NCBI RefSeq assembly: GCF_963855985.1
Contig: NC_087097.1
Coordinates: 6,791,001 to 6,855,000 of the forward strand
Direction of reading: 5' to 3'
Length of the DNA: 64,000 nucleotides
Origin: Ostrinia nubilalis
Taxonomy: Eukaryota; Arthropoda; Insecta; Lepidoptera; Crambidae
A program made the position numbers and the translations under genes. The notes under the pieces were generated by a model. It made no database searches. It saw only the letters and a list, made by a program, of their open reading frames with translations, and was not told the DNA's origin. Below are positions 13,001 through 24,412 of this stretch, one piece after another. Position 1 is the first letter of the stretch. Every line of letters starts with the position of its first letter.

Positions 13001-16000
13001 TGCTGTAAGTGCCCACAAACCTAGGCAGTTTTGTATCAGAATCGGCTACAGGCAGTATATCAAGGGCAGTAATTATGTCCTTATGATTTTTTCAAGTTAT
13101 TTAAAATTTAGTAGGTATATCAAGGGGTTCGCGTATCAGGGTCAGTTGCAAGCAACCGACTCAGTCTTCCCTTTACCCGACTGGTTGGGGGTGGACCAGA
13201 GTCGATAGCAACATGGAACCTACATGGACCGATTTGCCCGTAGCTGCCGAAGCTTGCCTGAAAATGGTGAGATGTAAGTGCAAGAAGTAGTGCAGAAGCT
13301 GGTGCTGTCTGAACAAACAACTATAATGGTCACAGCCGAAGCCTTTGTGCTAAAAATAATCTCCCGTACTATGATTATCAATCCCCACTTTCCTCACACT
13401 TTCCTTTCCGTTAAATCACTGGTACAATAGTATGTAGAAATAAGTGTTAATTAAAATAATAATAATCATTAGACGTTTAGACAAATTCAAGTTCTTCATT
13501 TAGTGCTTTCTTCTTATGATATTTTCAATATTAAAATGTATTTAAGCTATTTTCAACCTTATGTCTTACACATAGAGTTCAAAATTAATTGAAGAAAAAA
13601 TACAAATCATGTTAGCTTGATGTGCCAGGAACTCTAAATAAATTCTAAAATAATAATTCTTACTTGCTTATGAACCAAATAGTATGAATTCATGGATAAT
13701 ATAAATATTTTTTTCCGACGCGCAGTAAAATTCGCCCGCTGTGTCCTGAAGAAAAAATTTTTTTCACCTACTTTTTTCGAAAAAAGTACCATACAATGGT
13801 ATATATTTATAATCCTGGTAAATGTAGCTTTCAGTACATATTTTTTTTATTAGATTATCTCCAATAGTTTAAAAGTAAACGACGTTTATTTAAAATAATA
13901 CTTTTCGGTTTTTGTGAATTTTTCTCAATATTTCTATTTTTTTGTATGAAAAGGCAAAAAGTTTGTTCTAGAAATGAATTCGCCATCCTTTAATTATCCG
14001 AAAATGACACCACACTTGCCCTAATACCTATAGTTTTGAAGATATGGGCCTTAAAGTGAAGCGCGGCAGAAGGAAACTTGCCCCCCCTCCCCCTGCTACC
14101 ACAGGGGGGGCTCCCGATGTCTACCGACGGAAATCTACTCAGGAGCACCCAAAGAACAACTGGTGCAAAAATGAGCCTTCTATACCAAAGTGGAGGGGTT
14201 CTTGCACTAAATTCCCTACTACTCAAAATCTGATAAGACTCAAGGAATCAGTACTTGAAAACAAACTTCTGTGCATGCCTAGTGACGACATGCATACGGA
14301 ATGTAACTTCACCAAACTATATTCCGTAAACATACCTCCTAGAGACAAATGGCTAGAAGGCCAAATGTCATTTAAGGAAGGTAGTCATGTCTGGTACATG
14401 GACGGATCCAAAAAGGAAAATAATGTAGGTTGCGGGATCTACGGAGAGAGGCCTAAGCTCAAAGTTAGCCTAAACATGGGGACTGAAGCCTCAATCTTCC
14501 AAGCCGAGGTCTTTGCCATAAACAAATGTGCAGAGATAAACTTGAAAAGGAAGCTCCAGGATCAACACATCTACATCAACTCAGACAGCCAAGCAGCACT
14601 GCTGGCCTTAAAATCCTTCGAATACACGTCAAAATTGGTGCAAACATGCACTGAGACACTGAATGCACTGGGAAATACCAACAAAGTAACACTTACATGG
14701 GTACCAGGACATTCGAATATAGAAGGAAACGAAGTAGCAGATGAACTCGCCAGAGATGGAGCCGATAACCCTCAAATCGGCGTAGAACCGTTCTGTGGCA
14801 TCACCAAACAACGAGCCACCACGCTAACCGCCCTCTGCAAACAAGAGGCTATTGAGTGGTGGAAGTCTACATCGGGACAAAAACACTCAAAAGCACTCAT
14901 TCAGGGATATAGCAACAAAGTAACTAAGGAACTGCTAAAGTTCAAAAGATACAAAGCCTGTGCAGTGACTAGAATACTGACCGGCCACTGCAAACTAAAC
15001 AAACATAAATCGAACATGAACATGACCGAGGAAACTCTGTGCAGATTCTGCCATACAGAAGAAGAAACGGCCATGCATGTTCTTTGCTCATGCTTCCCGC
15101 TTATGAGCAAAAGAAGTATCCATCTCGGGCGACACATCATGCACCCGGATGAGATAGCAGATATCACGCTCCAAAGAATCTGGAAATTTATAGACTCAAC
15201 GGGACTAAGCAGTGAACTCTAAAGACAAGGGCTGCCACAATAGATCAAACCTGGTCGAGTTGGCGCAAATAAAGGCCCAAAAACCAATAATAATAATAAT
15301 ACATCAACATTGATGAAACAAACGCTGGCCGTAACAGCGTATGAAAATTTTGACGGGTTCATCCAGTATCTGAGTAGCTCAGATGAAGGAGCAGTCGCCC
15401 GGCAAGCGAAAAGTCGTGGGTTCAATTCCCTTGGGCAGTACGGTTTTTTTAAGTTATTTATAATTTTCAAATTAGTATAGTATTTTCGTTTCTTTCAAGA
15501 GGAAGACCTCAAGCCATCTGGATGACGAATGTCCAAAAGGTCATGATAGTATTGGGACTCCACGAACTAGACGTTCAAGATAGAATCAAATGGCGGCGCA
15601 TGATTGGGAAAGCCCCCTTAACGAGATAAGGTGAGGCAGAAGAAGAAGATTGTTTTTTCGTGTTTATGTTCTAGTTGATAAAGTTAACACTCTTGAAACA
15701 GGGGCTCTGTTGGTTAGGATTCCTTTCAGGTGGTTTACACTAAATAGGGTCACATTGTGGGATCAAATTTTTGGTTACGAAATTACTGGTTTTATTAGTA
15801 CGTGAATAGATCTGATGTTCGAAAAGAAATACGATTCCACAATGATCAGCCGTGCGCTGGCTGCTTCCAGGCGCTACCGGCGACCTATAACTAACTTTTA
15901 TCTACCACGTCTAACCCCCGGTTGTATGAGCATTTCATATTTAGTTCACACTTAATCAAAAACCGGGCGATGGAATACAAGTTAATATTAAGTGAATATT

Positions 16001-19000
16001 TACCTGTTCTTCTGTGCTTGCAAAGAATAAGTAGAACAAATTGGCTCCTAAATCGATGGCCGCGGCCAAGTAGAACACCACACGCCATTGTCCAAGTGTT
16101 TGCTGAAACAAATTGACATTGTTATATTATACTGAGTATACGACCTTTTGTCGCGCCATTTTATCGATTTTACGCGATAAGACAATGCATTTGTCGTCGA
16201 TAAGATTTTATCACGGTGCCTATCGGCCTACACGGCTTCCATTCGCATTATTCCTGTTTTTAGTTATAAATGCGTTGAATAGAGCTCTCTGATTGGTTCG
16301 TGTGTCACCCTGTGCGTCCACGCGCACTGTGCGACCTCATAGTAATGTTTGTGAATACGGGCGTTATTCGTGGTCATGGTACAGACCTGGTCCTTGCCAA
16401 TGATGCGTCCGATGGCGTAGGGCGCCATGAACCCGCAGAAGTTGCTGGCCGCGTTCGTGATCCCATACATGGTGCCGGCAAACTGCGGCGACAGGTCGAT
16501 GTGGTTCATCTGGTTGCCTGCGGATTAATATTCAATAAATACACAGCGCCATCTTTTCTAGCGGTTAACCATAAAGTTAATATATCTAGCGGAATAGACC
16601 AACAAAGAACTGAGCGAGCGAGATGTCACTAGCAGCAACACTGTGTGATAAAACGGTTCTGTTTGACGTGATACTGTCGCCGTCACATCAAACAGAACCG
16701 TTTTTTGCAACTATTTGACAGTTCAGAAACACGCAGTGGCACGCTGAAAATTTGAACACTGATATATTTTCAGATTTTACGTGAGTGAAATTGTGGATGT
16801 TTGTGAGAAATAGTGCTTCAGAAACGTGGTGACTGGTTCAGTGATAGATTTATTGTACAAAACAGTGAAATAATCCTGACACTGACACACAAAAACGGGA
16901 CTATTCCCATCTCTGGTTCGCACACATCTACAGCTTGATCGCCATAAAAACCCAACCAGTACAGGTCAAGTTTGTCCCGAGAGAAAGTTAAACTGTCATT
17001 GGACCCGCAACGAAATTAATCAGAAGAACATATAAGAAAATATGGCCTATTTCTTACCGGCATACACGGCGCCACCAAACGCAGAAGTGATGCTTAGCAA
17101 CAGCATGACAGCCATACGGTCGCAGCCTGCCCACGCGATGCCCAGTAACCCGAAAGCTGGGATGAAGGCGGCTGCAAAAGTTGATATTATTAGAATTATG
17201 ACGTCATTGATACGTTTAAATTTATAAAAGTAAATACATACAATTTATAAATGTAGCTATGAGACTAACATATCGTTGTAAGAACTCTTTTTTTGTTATT
17301 GACATGTTATTATTATTGATACAATTGTGCTAAGGTTAAATACCAATAAAAATGCCTCAAGTACTGATAATTTTATTATCAGCTAATAATAGTTATAGTA
17401 CTACACTTTTGTTTACACGACAGTAATTATCCAATAATAACTCGATAAACAATACCAACAGTTGGTATTTTTGATCAAACAATAATACCTAACCATTAGT
17501 GATTGACTTAAAAGAAAAAAATGATTTTTTTTATTAAAATAACAAATAAACAGTATCTTCTCACCAACAGTGTTCCAGAGTTTCATGCTGGTCAACCTCG
17601 ACAGCCATCCTTTGACAAGTATCCAATCGGCGAATATACTAATTAAAATTCCCGCAATCCATGACGTAAGGTAAGGGATAGCTGATAATCGGGCGTTCTG
17701 AAAATTTTACCAATAAATAAATTATAAATTTATTGTGTGTTACAAGGGAAGAGACAGGCTTCTTTACAAAATTAGAAAGCGACAATAACCCAGTGGTGTC
17801 GGTGTCGGGTCGGATCCGAGGAACGCGGGTTCGATCTTCGCTGTGGTGTGTGAACCCACTCGTAACAAACATTTAGCTTACCACGAGTGGTTAACGGGAC
17901 TATAAGTAATTTTCTTTAAAAAAGCTGTAAACCTCGTAAGATCTATGGTACTTACGAGTAAAGTATGGAATCATCCCCTTGTGTTTTGTTCCGAGCCATC
18001 ATAAGAACTGAATGCCTATCAATGTATCTATGGTATTAATTTAAAGTATATAATATTACCTTTAAAATGGTACCATTTTTATTTATCTTCTATTAGTCAT
18101 TTAGTTCTTACATCATTCATAACAAATAGGGTGATTCCATACTTTTGCTCGCGAGTGTATATAACCACCACCCATAATTACAAACTACTAAGAATAAGCT
18201 AAGTTTCAGAGTCCTATGCCAATGTACTGCAATGAACCCCTGTCTGGTAGATTAATATCTGTTTAAACGTTAAACAAACCCAATTTGGCAAATAATGGCT
18301 GACCTGTGTCATGTCTTATCAGAAGGAACTGCACATGAATGGAAACTTACAGAAACGATATCGTAATGCAGAATATTGTTCATGTATGTGGGCAACTCTA
18401 TCAACTGCGTGTAGAACAGCCATGACTGGCCACACTGCGCGATGAGAATGGCCCAAAGCGGTACGCAAGTCAAGAATTTACACCATGGTATAGACATAGA
18501 CGGCTTGTCCTCCTGGAAAGAAATTAGATGATATGAGAATATTAGTTTCAACCTTTTTCTTTTATATTATGTATTAAAGCTTATCACGAATACGCAGGAA
18601 CTCTAGGTTCACATAGCGATAGCACTAGGTCGCATCTATCAATACCTTTGATGAGAAAATATACTATCAGAAGATCAAACGACTATTTAAGGAGGAATTT
18701 GCAACTTGTGAATCGGCAAACGCGATTTCGCGCAACATTATATTGTTACCTAATTCCACAAAGAAACGTATTTGATTTGATTGTGCGACGCATTTTCATG
18801 ACTCGAAAATGTATATGTTACGGTCAAAGTGATAAATGTGAAAATTATGAATAATCGCCGGTTATTATGAATAATTACCGCATGATTTGGTAAATGTGAT
18901 TAATATGAGATCATTTATGTGTGTATAAAACTAAATAGGCGGCTTAGGGGTGGCCCAAGGGCCACCCCTGCCGCACCTTAACCTATTTTTCACTTTAAAT

Positions 19001-21766
19001 CAAAACAATATGTTATGGGCTTTATGGCAAAGTAATGTTACGCAAGAAACAGTCCAAAGTCATTATGCCAAATTATATTAATATGTGATATCAAAATATT
19101 CAAAATGTGTGGCTGTACACAAGCACTATACATGAGCCATTGTTATTTTATGGTATTTCATAGTACTAAGGTTACATTATTAAATAATCACTGATAAATG
19201 TAATTCATTTATTACTTTTACCTCAACTGTCGGTAATTATTCATAATAACCGGCGATTATTCATAATTTTCAATTTATCACATTAACCGTAACATATACA
19301 TACTTATACTTAGTTATTGCTAACTCTAAAGGCCTATTCAGACCTAAGGGGTATTCGCTACCGTCTGCGGCAGAGAAAACCCAATGGGTATGCGGTAATA
19401 ATACTGTTCAGACCTAAGCGGTATTCGCTAGTTTCGCTACCGTCTACCTATGTACCTCTACCCACAGCGGCAGCGAATATCGCTCAGGTTTGAATAGGCC
19501 TTTACTCCATTCATGGAACTATTGAGTGATATGCGATTTATGCGCTCATCATTGTTCAATTAAGCACAATATATTTTTACTATTACAATAAGATATCGCG
19601 CTGAGTCACGCGACGGAAGACTAACATACATGCAATCAGCAATTCTATGCCGATTAATTTGCGCGCCTATTTAGGAGTGTACCGACTATGTACCTCAGTT
19701 GCGCTTATTATGTAAACAGCTGTGAGGTCAGAGTGGCATGATTCACATCTGCGGCCCACATTACAACAGATAAGAATACGTCATGCTATTTGCAAATAAC
19801 TTGTCGAAAATAGTGAATACAACAAAGTGTTTAATGCATAAGATTTGTATTATTCATCACATTAGCATACTGCCAATTGTTTAACTTAAAAACTTGTGAA
19901 TTTCGCAACTTCATTTCTGATAAGATCCATCATCATAATAATATAATAGTGTTTTTATTATATTCTGTAGTAGATAAGATTATTCCTGATTTCCTTTTCG
20001 GTATTTTGGTATTCTGTTTATAGATAATGTACAGCATTATCTTAGTTAAATAGCCAAATGTTGGGCTTTTGTTTCCTACATAGCAACACTGGCAGTTGCA
20101 GGTTTGAATCTCAAAGGGAGCATAATATGAATGTAATGGCTAGTTAATTAATGTAGATGTTGGAAAAAAATCTCCAATATTTATTTCATACTTTAAATTT
20201 TTCATTATGTTTTTATTATGTTGTTCTGTTATGCATCTTTTAAAATAAAATCAAATTTTAATACCTGAGGTCCAATAGTAGCTGTGATATATTCGATTTC
20301 TTTGGGACATATCCTGGGGTGCGTCTGTGGCGAATCATAGACCAAAAACATCCAAGCTATGAACCAAATGACACCAAGGCAGCCAAACAGGTAGAAACAC
20401 AGAGGCCACCCATGAGCAAAGTCCAGGGTACATAGCCACCCTGATATGGGTAATGATATTACTGTGCCTATGTTTGAACCTAAAAAGAAGTATTGATTAT
20501 AAAATCAATGTGTAATAGCCAGAATAAAAAAGAAACTAAGTTTTAGAGCCTTACGCCCGTTTTTACCATCAATCCCTAATTCTTAAGTGACCCCTATGGT
20601 AACACATAACTATCTAAGGAATTTTGTTTTCATAGGGGTCACTTAAAAATTAGGGATTGATGATGAAAACGGGCATTCGCCTTACAGCCATAGCTTATCT
20701 GTAAAGCTTGATAAGGGAGATAGGTAAATAAGATAAGGTCTATTAGATACTGAGAACTTACCAGCATATACATAAGCAGCAAACTTTGACCTCTCCAATG
20801 GGGGTATCCACCGTGCTAGCATGGCGTGCATGGCGGGGTATGTCACCCCCTCCCCAAGCCCCTCTAGCACCCGCACGACAATAAACAATTTGAAGTCTAC
20901 AAACGCTGCAACTGGACTAAGAATGGTGAAAATAGCTGTAAGTAATACACCAACTCCATACACAAGCTTTCCTCCAAATATTTCCGCAATTCTTCCTCCT
21001 GGAATCTGAAAAAGGGTGGAAAAAGAAGTATTTAGTAATTTGTCAGTAGTTTTTTACTGAATCGGAATTATAAGTTACAGAAAAAATGTATAGGTACCTG
21101 AGTAAGAACATATCCAAAGAAAAATGAACTTAAAATGAGGCTTTGTTGTTCAGTTGTCCAATCAAAGTCACCAGTTTTCTGTGAATTAAATTTTAAAACA
21201 TTTAATTACATTTATAACAATGAAGGAAATGAATTAGTAGTAATTTAAAAATGTAAATAATTGATCTTACAGCTGGAACAGAGCTGTTGCTAGGAGTAGT
21301 GGCCGGGCAGACGTCTAATGTCTCGTTTGATGGAACTTCCGTGGAGTTGATCATGGCAACTATGGCGACAGATAGGTTCACCCGCATTGCATACACATTG
21401 GCGAAACCAAGGAAGCCCATAATACCCAGCACAGTTCGACTTTTGATCCATCCTGTGGTTTCCTCAACTGAAACAACACTGAATTTTGTAATCAAAAATA
21501 AAAAAATAAGAGCATACTCATTGTAGTTTGAATTATCTAACTAAATAATGTTTGTGTGTAATACATAGTTATCGAATTCTTTTATTATATAAAGAAAAGT
21601 ACGCTTTCATAGTTTCATCCTTGAAAATACTTATTCTTTGTAATATATTTGTCAAGACATAACCAAACCAACCTGGTCCATTATCTATGAGATTTCGGTG
21701 ACTGCTGGTCACATCATTCTCAATATCGGAATTAATAATAGGACTTTCTTCCGCAGGCGACGACAT
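10015..21766 (-). CDS. SLC17-type MFS anion/phosphate cotransporter (sialin-like), complete, 11 exons
   Basis: Coding exons on the minus strand: 21673-21766, 21271-21467, 21098-21178, 20762-21005, 20265-20479, 18351-18512, 17565-17697, 17058-17171, 16387-16517, 16004-16102 and 10015-10089. All junctions are GT/AG, and phases join to 1545 nt (514 codons plus stop), the usual SLC17 length. The protein starts MSSPAEESPIINSD, a short acidic cytosolic tail. TM1 is about residues 43-72, followed by a loop with three N-glycosylation sequons (NST, NET, NSS), as in SLC17 transporters. The family signature RVLEGLGEGVTYPAMHAM starts near residue 169. Later exons supply ISLPISGW, YMNNILHYDI and the GTMYGITNAASNFCG helix. 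It ends PVESILFPES. In insects this family includes sialin-like and putative inorganic phosphate cotransporters; the substrate cannot be told from sequence. The last intron (10090-16003) carries a nest of transposons. The 5' end is repeated downstream in the triplicated region. Confidence 0.93.
10168..10346 (+). mobile_element. Helitron-like non-autonomous element
   Basis: It starts TCTATATATATAAAAGAAAG, contains ACTCAAGAACGGCTGAACCG, and ends with GCCGGGTCAGCTAGT followed by T. A TC start, CTAG end and no terminal inverted repeats or target duplication fit the abundant lepidopteran Helitron-like family. About 180 bp, non-coding, lying in the last intron of the SLC17-type gene. Confidence 0.65.
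10373..10810 (+). pseudogene. Non-LTR retrotransposon, C-terminal reverse transcriptase part (left piece)
   Basis: One frame reads through KYLGVTFDQKLTWNSHL, then WGLKPAIALWLYTAVVRPII and LSSLQRLACITATGAL. This is the thumb/C-terminal part of the reverse transcriptase of I/R1/Jockey-type elements that carry an RNase H after the RT. The 5' part (endonuclease and RT palm with the catalytic YADD) is absent, so the copy is 5' truncated. The frame stops where a foldback element begins at about 10814; the RNase H half resumes at 14221. Confidence 0.85.
10814..14220. mobile_element. Foldback element with ~1.15-1.2-kb inverted arms
   Basis: The outer ends are inverted: TAGTAGGGAATTTAGTGCAA at 10813 and TTGCACTAAATTCCCTACTA ending at 14220. 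The arms then mirror each other: left about 10814-11960, right about 13020-14220, with small indels (extra bases at 10833-10848 left, an extra ~50 bp near 13070-13125 right). CTC occurs outside both ends, a possible 3-bp target duplication. The arms hold no recognised gene; open frames near 10580-10999 (minus), 11722-12069 (plus) and 13120-13320 (minus) are mirror images of the same arm. The ~1.06-kb loop holds an old retroelement fragment. It interrupts a non-LTR element. Confidence 0.8.
12240..12890 (-). pseudogene. Degenerate RNase H region of a second non-LTR element (loop of the foldback)
   Basis: On the minus strand a frame includes MVLGTGAGVYC and then ATVFQAEFYAIITYVC, the beta-strand and catalytic-Glu region of retroelement RNase H. 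Further on, after stops and frameshifts, pieces like SQAALKQSH and RADNLARQGSETI match the next two RNase H motifs. The domain order is preserved but the frame is broken several times. It differs from the RNase H at 14221-15222, so it comes from another family. Confidence 0.65.
14221..15222 (+). CDS. Non-LTR retrotransposon RNase H and C-terminus (right piece)
   Basis: Open frame continuing the element of 10373-10810 after the foldback insertion; the true retroelement part starts about 14221 (the preceding open codons belong to the foldback arm). RNase H motifs are all present in order: VWYMDGSKK (Asp), SIFQAEVFAINK (Glu), INSDSQAALLAL (Asp) and EVADELARDGAD (Asp). A Cys/His cluster, CRFCHTEEETAMHVLCSC, follows near the C-terminus and the frame ends at a TAA-type stop at 15222. 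The domain itself looks intact, so the copy is fairly young, but without its 5' part it cannot act alone. A (TAA)n-like tail lies at 15289-15300. Confidence 0.85.
   Translation, partial: TQNLIRLKESVLENKLLCMPSDDMHTECNFTKLYSVNIPPRDKWLEGQMSFKEGSHVWYMDGSKKENNVGCGIYGERPKLKVSLNMGTEASIFQAEVFAINKCAEINLKRKLQDQHIYINSDSQAALLALKSFEYTSKLVQTCTETLNALGNTNKVTLTWVPGHSNIEGNEVADELARDGADNPQIGVEPFCGITKQRATTLTALCKQEAIEWWKSTSGQKHSKALIQGYSNKVTKELLKFKRYKACAVTRILTGHCKLNKHKSNMNMTEETLCRFCHTEEETAMHVLCSCFPLMSKRSIHLGRHIMHPDEIADITLQRIWKFIDSTGLSSEL
15286..15302 (+). repeat. (AAT)n 3' tail of the non-LTR element
   Basis: A run of AATAATAATAAT follows the end of the RNase H frame by ~65 bp and marks the 3' end of the retroelement insertion. 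Confidence 0.6.
15360..15442 (+). repeat. tRNA-derived SINE-like sequence
   Basis: GAGTAGCTCAGATGAAGGAG resembles a Pol III A box and GTGGGTTCAATTCCC is a near-canonical B box about 40 bp later. The acceptor arms do not pair as in a tRNA, so this is more likely a SINE head than a functional tRNA. Confidence 0.4.
15490..15650 (+). pseudogene. Non-LTR reverse transcriptase C-terminal scrap
   Basis: A short frame reads RRPQAIWMTNVQKVM then DRIKWRRMIGKA, a typical end of a non-LTR reverse transcriptase (IKWRRMIGKA), followed by a GAAGAAGAAGATT tail. Fragment only, in the last intron of the SLC17-type gene. Confidence 0.5.
16650..16704. repeat. Perfect-loop hairpin, 22-bp stem
   Basis: AAAACGGTTCTGTTTGACGT at 16650 pairs with ATCAAACAGAACCGTTTT ending at 16704, with one mismatch in 22 bp and an 11-base loop. 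It lies in an intron of the SLC17-type gene, between exons 8 and 9. It could be a tiny MITE or a structured intronic RNA. Confidence 0.6.
17780..17850 (+). repeat. Possible SINE/tRNA-like fragment
   Basis: GCGGGTTCGATCTTCGC resembles a Pol III B box, and a loosely A-box-like CCAGTGGTGTCGG lies ~40 bp upstream. Weak evidence; intronic. Confidence 0.25.
18809..19301. mobile_element. MITE with ~70-bp TIRs and an internal GC hairpin
   Basis: The left end ATGTATATGTTACGG through TGAAAATTATGAATAATCGC mirrors the right end GCGATTATTCATAATTTTCA through CCGTAACATATACAT, about 70 bp of inverted repeat. In the middle, AGGGGTGGCCCAAGGGCCACCCCT (written here in two parts: GGGGTGGCCC and GGGCCACCCC, 18948-18970) forms a perfect GC-rich hairpin in otherwise AT-rich DNA. 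No coding. Intron 5 of the SLC17-type gene. Confidence 0.7.
19328..19503. mobile_element. Small MITE with AAAGGCCTATTCA termini
   Basis: AAAGGCCTATTCAGACCTAA at the left and the inverse of it, AGGTTTGAATAGGCCTTT, at the right. Inside, a second copy of TTCAGACCTAAGCGGTATTC gives subterminal repeats. About 176 bp, intronic. Confidence 0.65.
20548..20685. mobile_element. Intronic foldback MITE with 7-bp direct repeats
   Basis: Inverted arms of ~50 bp: GCCCGTTTTTACCATCAATC at 20555 and GATTGATGATGAAAACGGGC ending at 20674, both including AAGTGACCCCTATG. GCCTTAC flanks both sides (20548-20554 and 20679-20685), a probable target duplication. Lies in intron 4 of the SLC17-type gene. Confidence 0.7.
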
Positions 21767-22511
21767 GGTTTAAAACACAAAAAACATTCCTTCCTTGTTC
21801 CACTTACAACTCGAAATACAGTTACCAAGTCAAAGGTAAGAAGTACTTCAGGAATATCTGAAAATTAAGATTATTGCGATAGTAGCACTAAATTGATTAA
21901 TGATCTCTTCGATCAATTGAGTGAGTCATGCACACAAGCTCTTTTTGAAATTGTTAAATAAATTTACAGTAAACAAAGAACTCCGTCCTTCTCCATCTAG
22001 CTATGTTCCATTGAGGCAAATGGTTTGCAGATTCTCTTAAATATTTCTTACGATTTAGGACACCTTTGTTGTTACAAATAAAATATCGTCGAATAGTAGC
22101 CGAGACAAAAACAAGACATATTTTTTAAATAGGAACACAGCTACGTCAAAAATTCTGTCAAAATGGCATAAATGTCAAACCCGCCTTGCAGCAAAGAAAT
22201 AAGTTACTATTCAGCCTATTTTTTTTCTTTAGATTCAAAAGTTAAACCTAAATATTTATTGAGCCAATAAATTGACCATACCATTTTTTACGTTGATTTC
22301 ACATCTCCGCTGAATTTTCAATGTTAAATTCACAGAGTACATTTATGATTTATACCTACGATTTGTTCTAAAAAGTTAGTGATTTTATTTAGCCTAGCGC
22401 GGCGCAAACAGGATCACTTCATTTTCCCTATCGAATAGGATAGTTAGATATTATTCTGTGCCATACACTGTTTTTAAGCCAGTCAATAAAAAACAGAACA
22501 TAAAATATTTC

Positions 22512-22522
22512 CCATTTATTAT
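22512..22522 (-). terminator. Candidate poly(A) signal for TMEM19 (copy 1)
   Basis: TTTATT on the plus strand near 22516 (AATAAA on minus) lies ~540 bp beyond the TMEM19 stop codon at 23062. Equivalent sites recur 4673 and 9346 bp further on. Confidence 0.4.
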
Positions 22523-23061
22523 ACTACAAAATTTAAGTAACAAAACTAAGTACAAAAAATATCTGCCATACAAGAATTTAATTTTAAAAATATTTCTTTA
22601 ACATTTACCAACGCTTTTACTGTGCAAAAACGAGACACAATAGCAAAACAACATTTAATACAATGGTACATTGCACTGTCAACGCGTTCAAAGTTCACCC
22701 ATCACCCTAAACAACATTAATATTAAGTCAGTACATAGAAAGCATTAGATATATTATATAATGCATTAAAACTCTAAAATAAATTAACAATGACTATGAT
22801 TAAGACAAAAAAAAACAAAACAACAGTATAAAGAAAACAGGTAATTTGACTTTAATCTTCTTTTACCCAAACAGTTCTATTAATCTCTTCAACAAATGCA
22901 TCAAAATGAGAACTAAGCACCATATTTTGTAGGACTAATTAAAAACATAGTAATATCACATTTATTTGTTGTCTATGATATTATTCTTTACAATGTTTAG
23001 ATTTATCTGTAGGTTAATTCAAGTTAGTGGTGCATAGTTTTAAAACAACCTTTCTGTTTTC

Positions 23062-24412
23062 TTAAAATATGGGCCAGAAGCATTTACTCATGGTAGGTAG
23101 AAGTAAGCCCATGACCACAGTGGAAATAAGATTTACACTATGGTTATCTAAAATATTTCTGCCACTTATGTGTTTAGTTGTTAAGCTGGAATGTGAGACA
23201 ATCTTGCCATTTTTATCCAATCCTGAAAAAGATAAGAAGCATCGTGTCATATTATACTGTTAATCTAATAATTTATTAATAACATTACATAAACAATACC
23301 AACCAGAATATTGCACTGTAGCTCCCATGATTGAATCTATAACACTACCTACAAACCCAGCAAGGGCACCATACAAAATAACTGGCCACTGTGGGGGAGA
23401 ATTTGCCCATGTAGCCTTTTCTGAGAAATATAAAATTGCTAAGTAGTATGAGATTCCAATAATGAATCCTCCAACAATACTGAAGAAAATTCCTATTGGT
23501 GTTACTCCTCCATTTGTTCCTTTTGGCACTTTTTTAAAAGTTGTTATTAAAATTGGATCAGTCTTTGCCAAGACTGTCCCTAATTCAGATGCCCATGTAT
23601 CACCATTGCAGCATGCAAATACACCTGTAAAACATTTATATTTTCTTTAGTAAATCAGTTCAAAATTATGCAATTTAAATTTTAGTAAAATATGTGAATT
23701 ACCTAGGACACCCATACTAAGCCAGGAGGCTCTGTAGTCCTTGACAAAGTCTATAGGTCTCTCAGATGCACCAACATCTAATAAGTACAATAATCCTAGC
23801 TGGGTTGCCATGCCACCATTGCAAAGTACTTGTATCCAATTCCTTTGTCCACCTAGAAAACAAAAAATATTATTAAGATTAATGTGTTGTGAGCTATTCC
23901 TATGAAAACAAATAGATTTGTTTACCCTCTTTGAATTCTTCTTCAATTTTCTTTTTAATGTGTGACCCAAGTTTGGTAGCTTTTGATGATGTCATAAAGA
24001 ATGTAAACAGAGCTGCCAGAAAACAAAAGTTACTCAGAGTCAGCACAAGACCCACGAGAAACCCGAACACAGCTCCACTCACATTGACACTCTTCTTTTT
24101 ATATCCATAAACTGCCATTGCAAGGGGTATAAAACATGAAGCCATCCACCTGGCAGGTGATATTACTACTGGTTCTAAAAAACAAAAGAGGAATATTATG
24201 TTAAAGTAAACAGATTATGAGACATGTAATTAGTTAAAAGCTAAATTATATTTACCGTCAAGTCCTTCACTGTCTCTTACAAGTTTTGAATAAACTAAAT
24301 TCATGATCCACATGGACATGGACAGTGGAATTGAAATGGCACATAAGAGGACCGTTAAGATATGGTCATTTTTTAGGTATTTTTTATTAGGATCATTGTT
24401 AGAAAGTTCCAT
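23062..24412 (-). CDS. TMEM19: Transmembrane protein 19 (DUF92 family), copy 1
   Basis: Five coding exons on minus: 24256-24412, 23926-24174, 23703-23852, 23304-23624 and 23062-23222, all GT/AG, joining to 1038 nt (345 aa; vertebrate TMEM19 is of similar size). Hydrophobic segments occupy roughly residues 18-42, 62-75, 84-115, 165-185 and most of the last third. Family motifs are visible: TSSKATKLGSHIKKKIEEEF, EGGQRNWIQVLCNGG across a splice junction, CNGDTWASELGTV, and KGTNGGVTPIG. The family is an integral membrane DUF92 protein; a plant homologue is phytyl-phosphate kinase VTE6, but the animal function is unsettled. It faces CD2BP2 across a ~550-bp divergent promoter. Its last exon lies 0.5 kb from the poly(A) candidate. 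Confidence 0.93.

Noticed and set aside
14044..14220. N-terminal extension MGLKVKRGRRKLAPPPP of the RNase H frame
   Set aside because: It belongs to the foldback arm (mirror at 10814-10999) and only by chance continues in frame into the retroelement.
15360..15442. Functional tRNA gene
   Set aside because: A and B boxes are present but the acceptor and anticodon arms do not pair.
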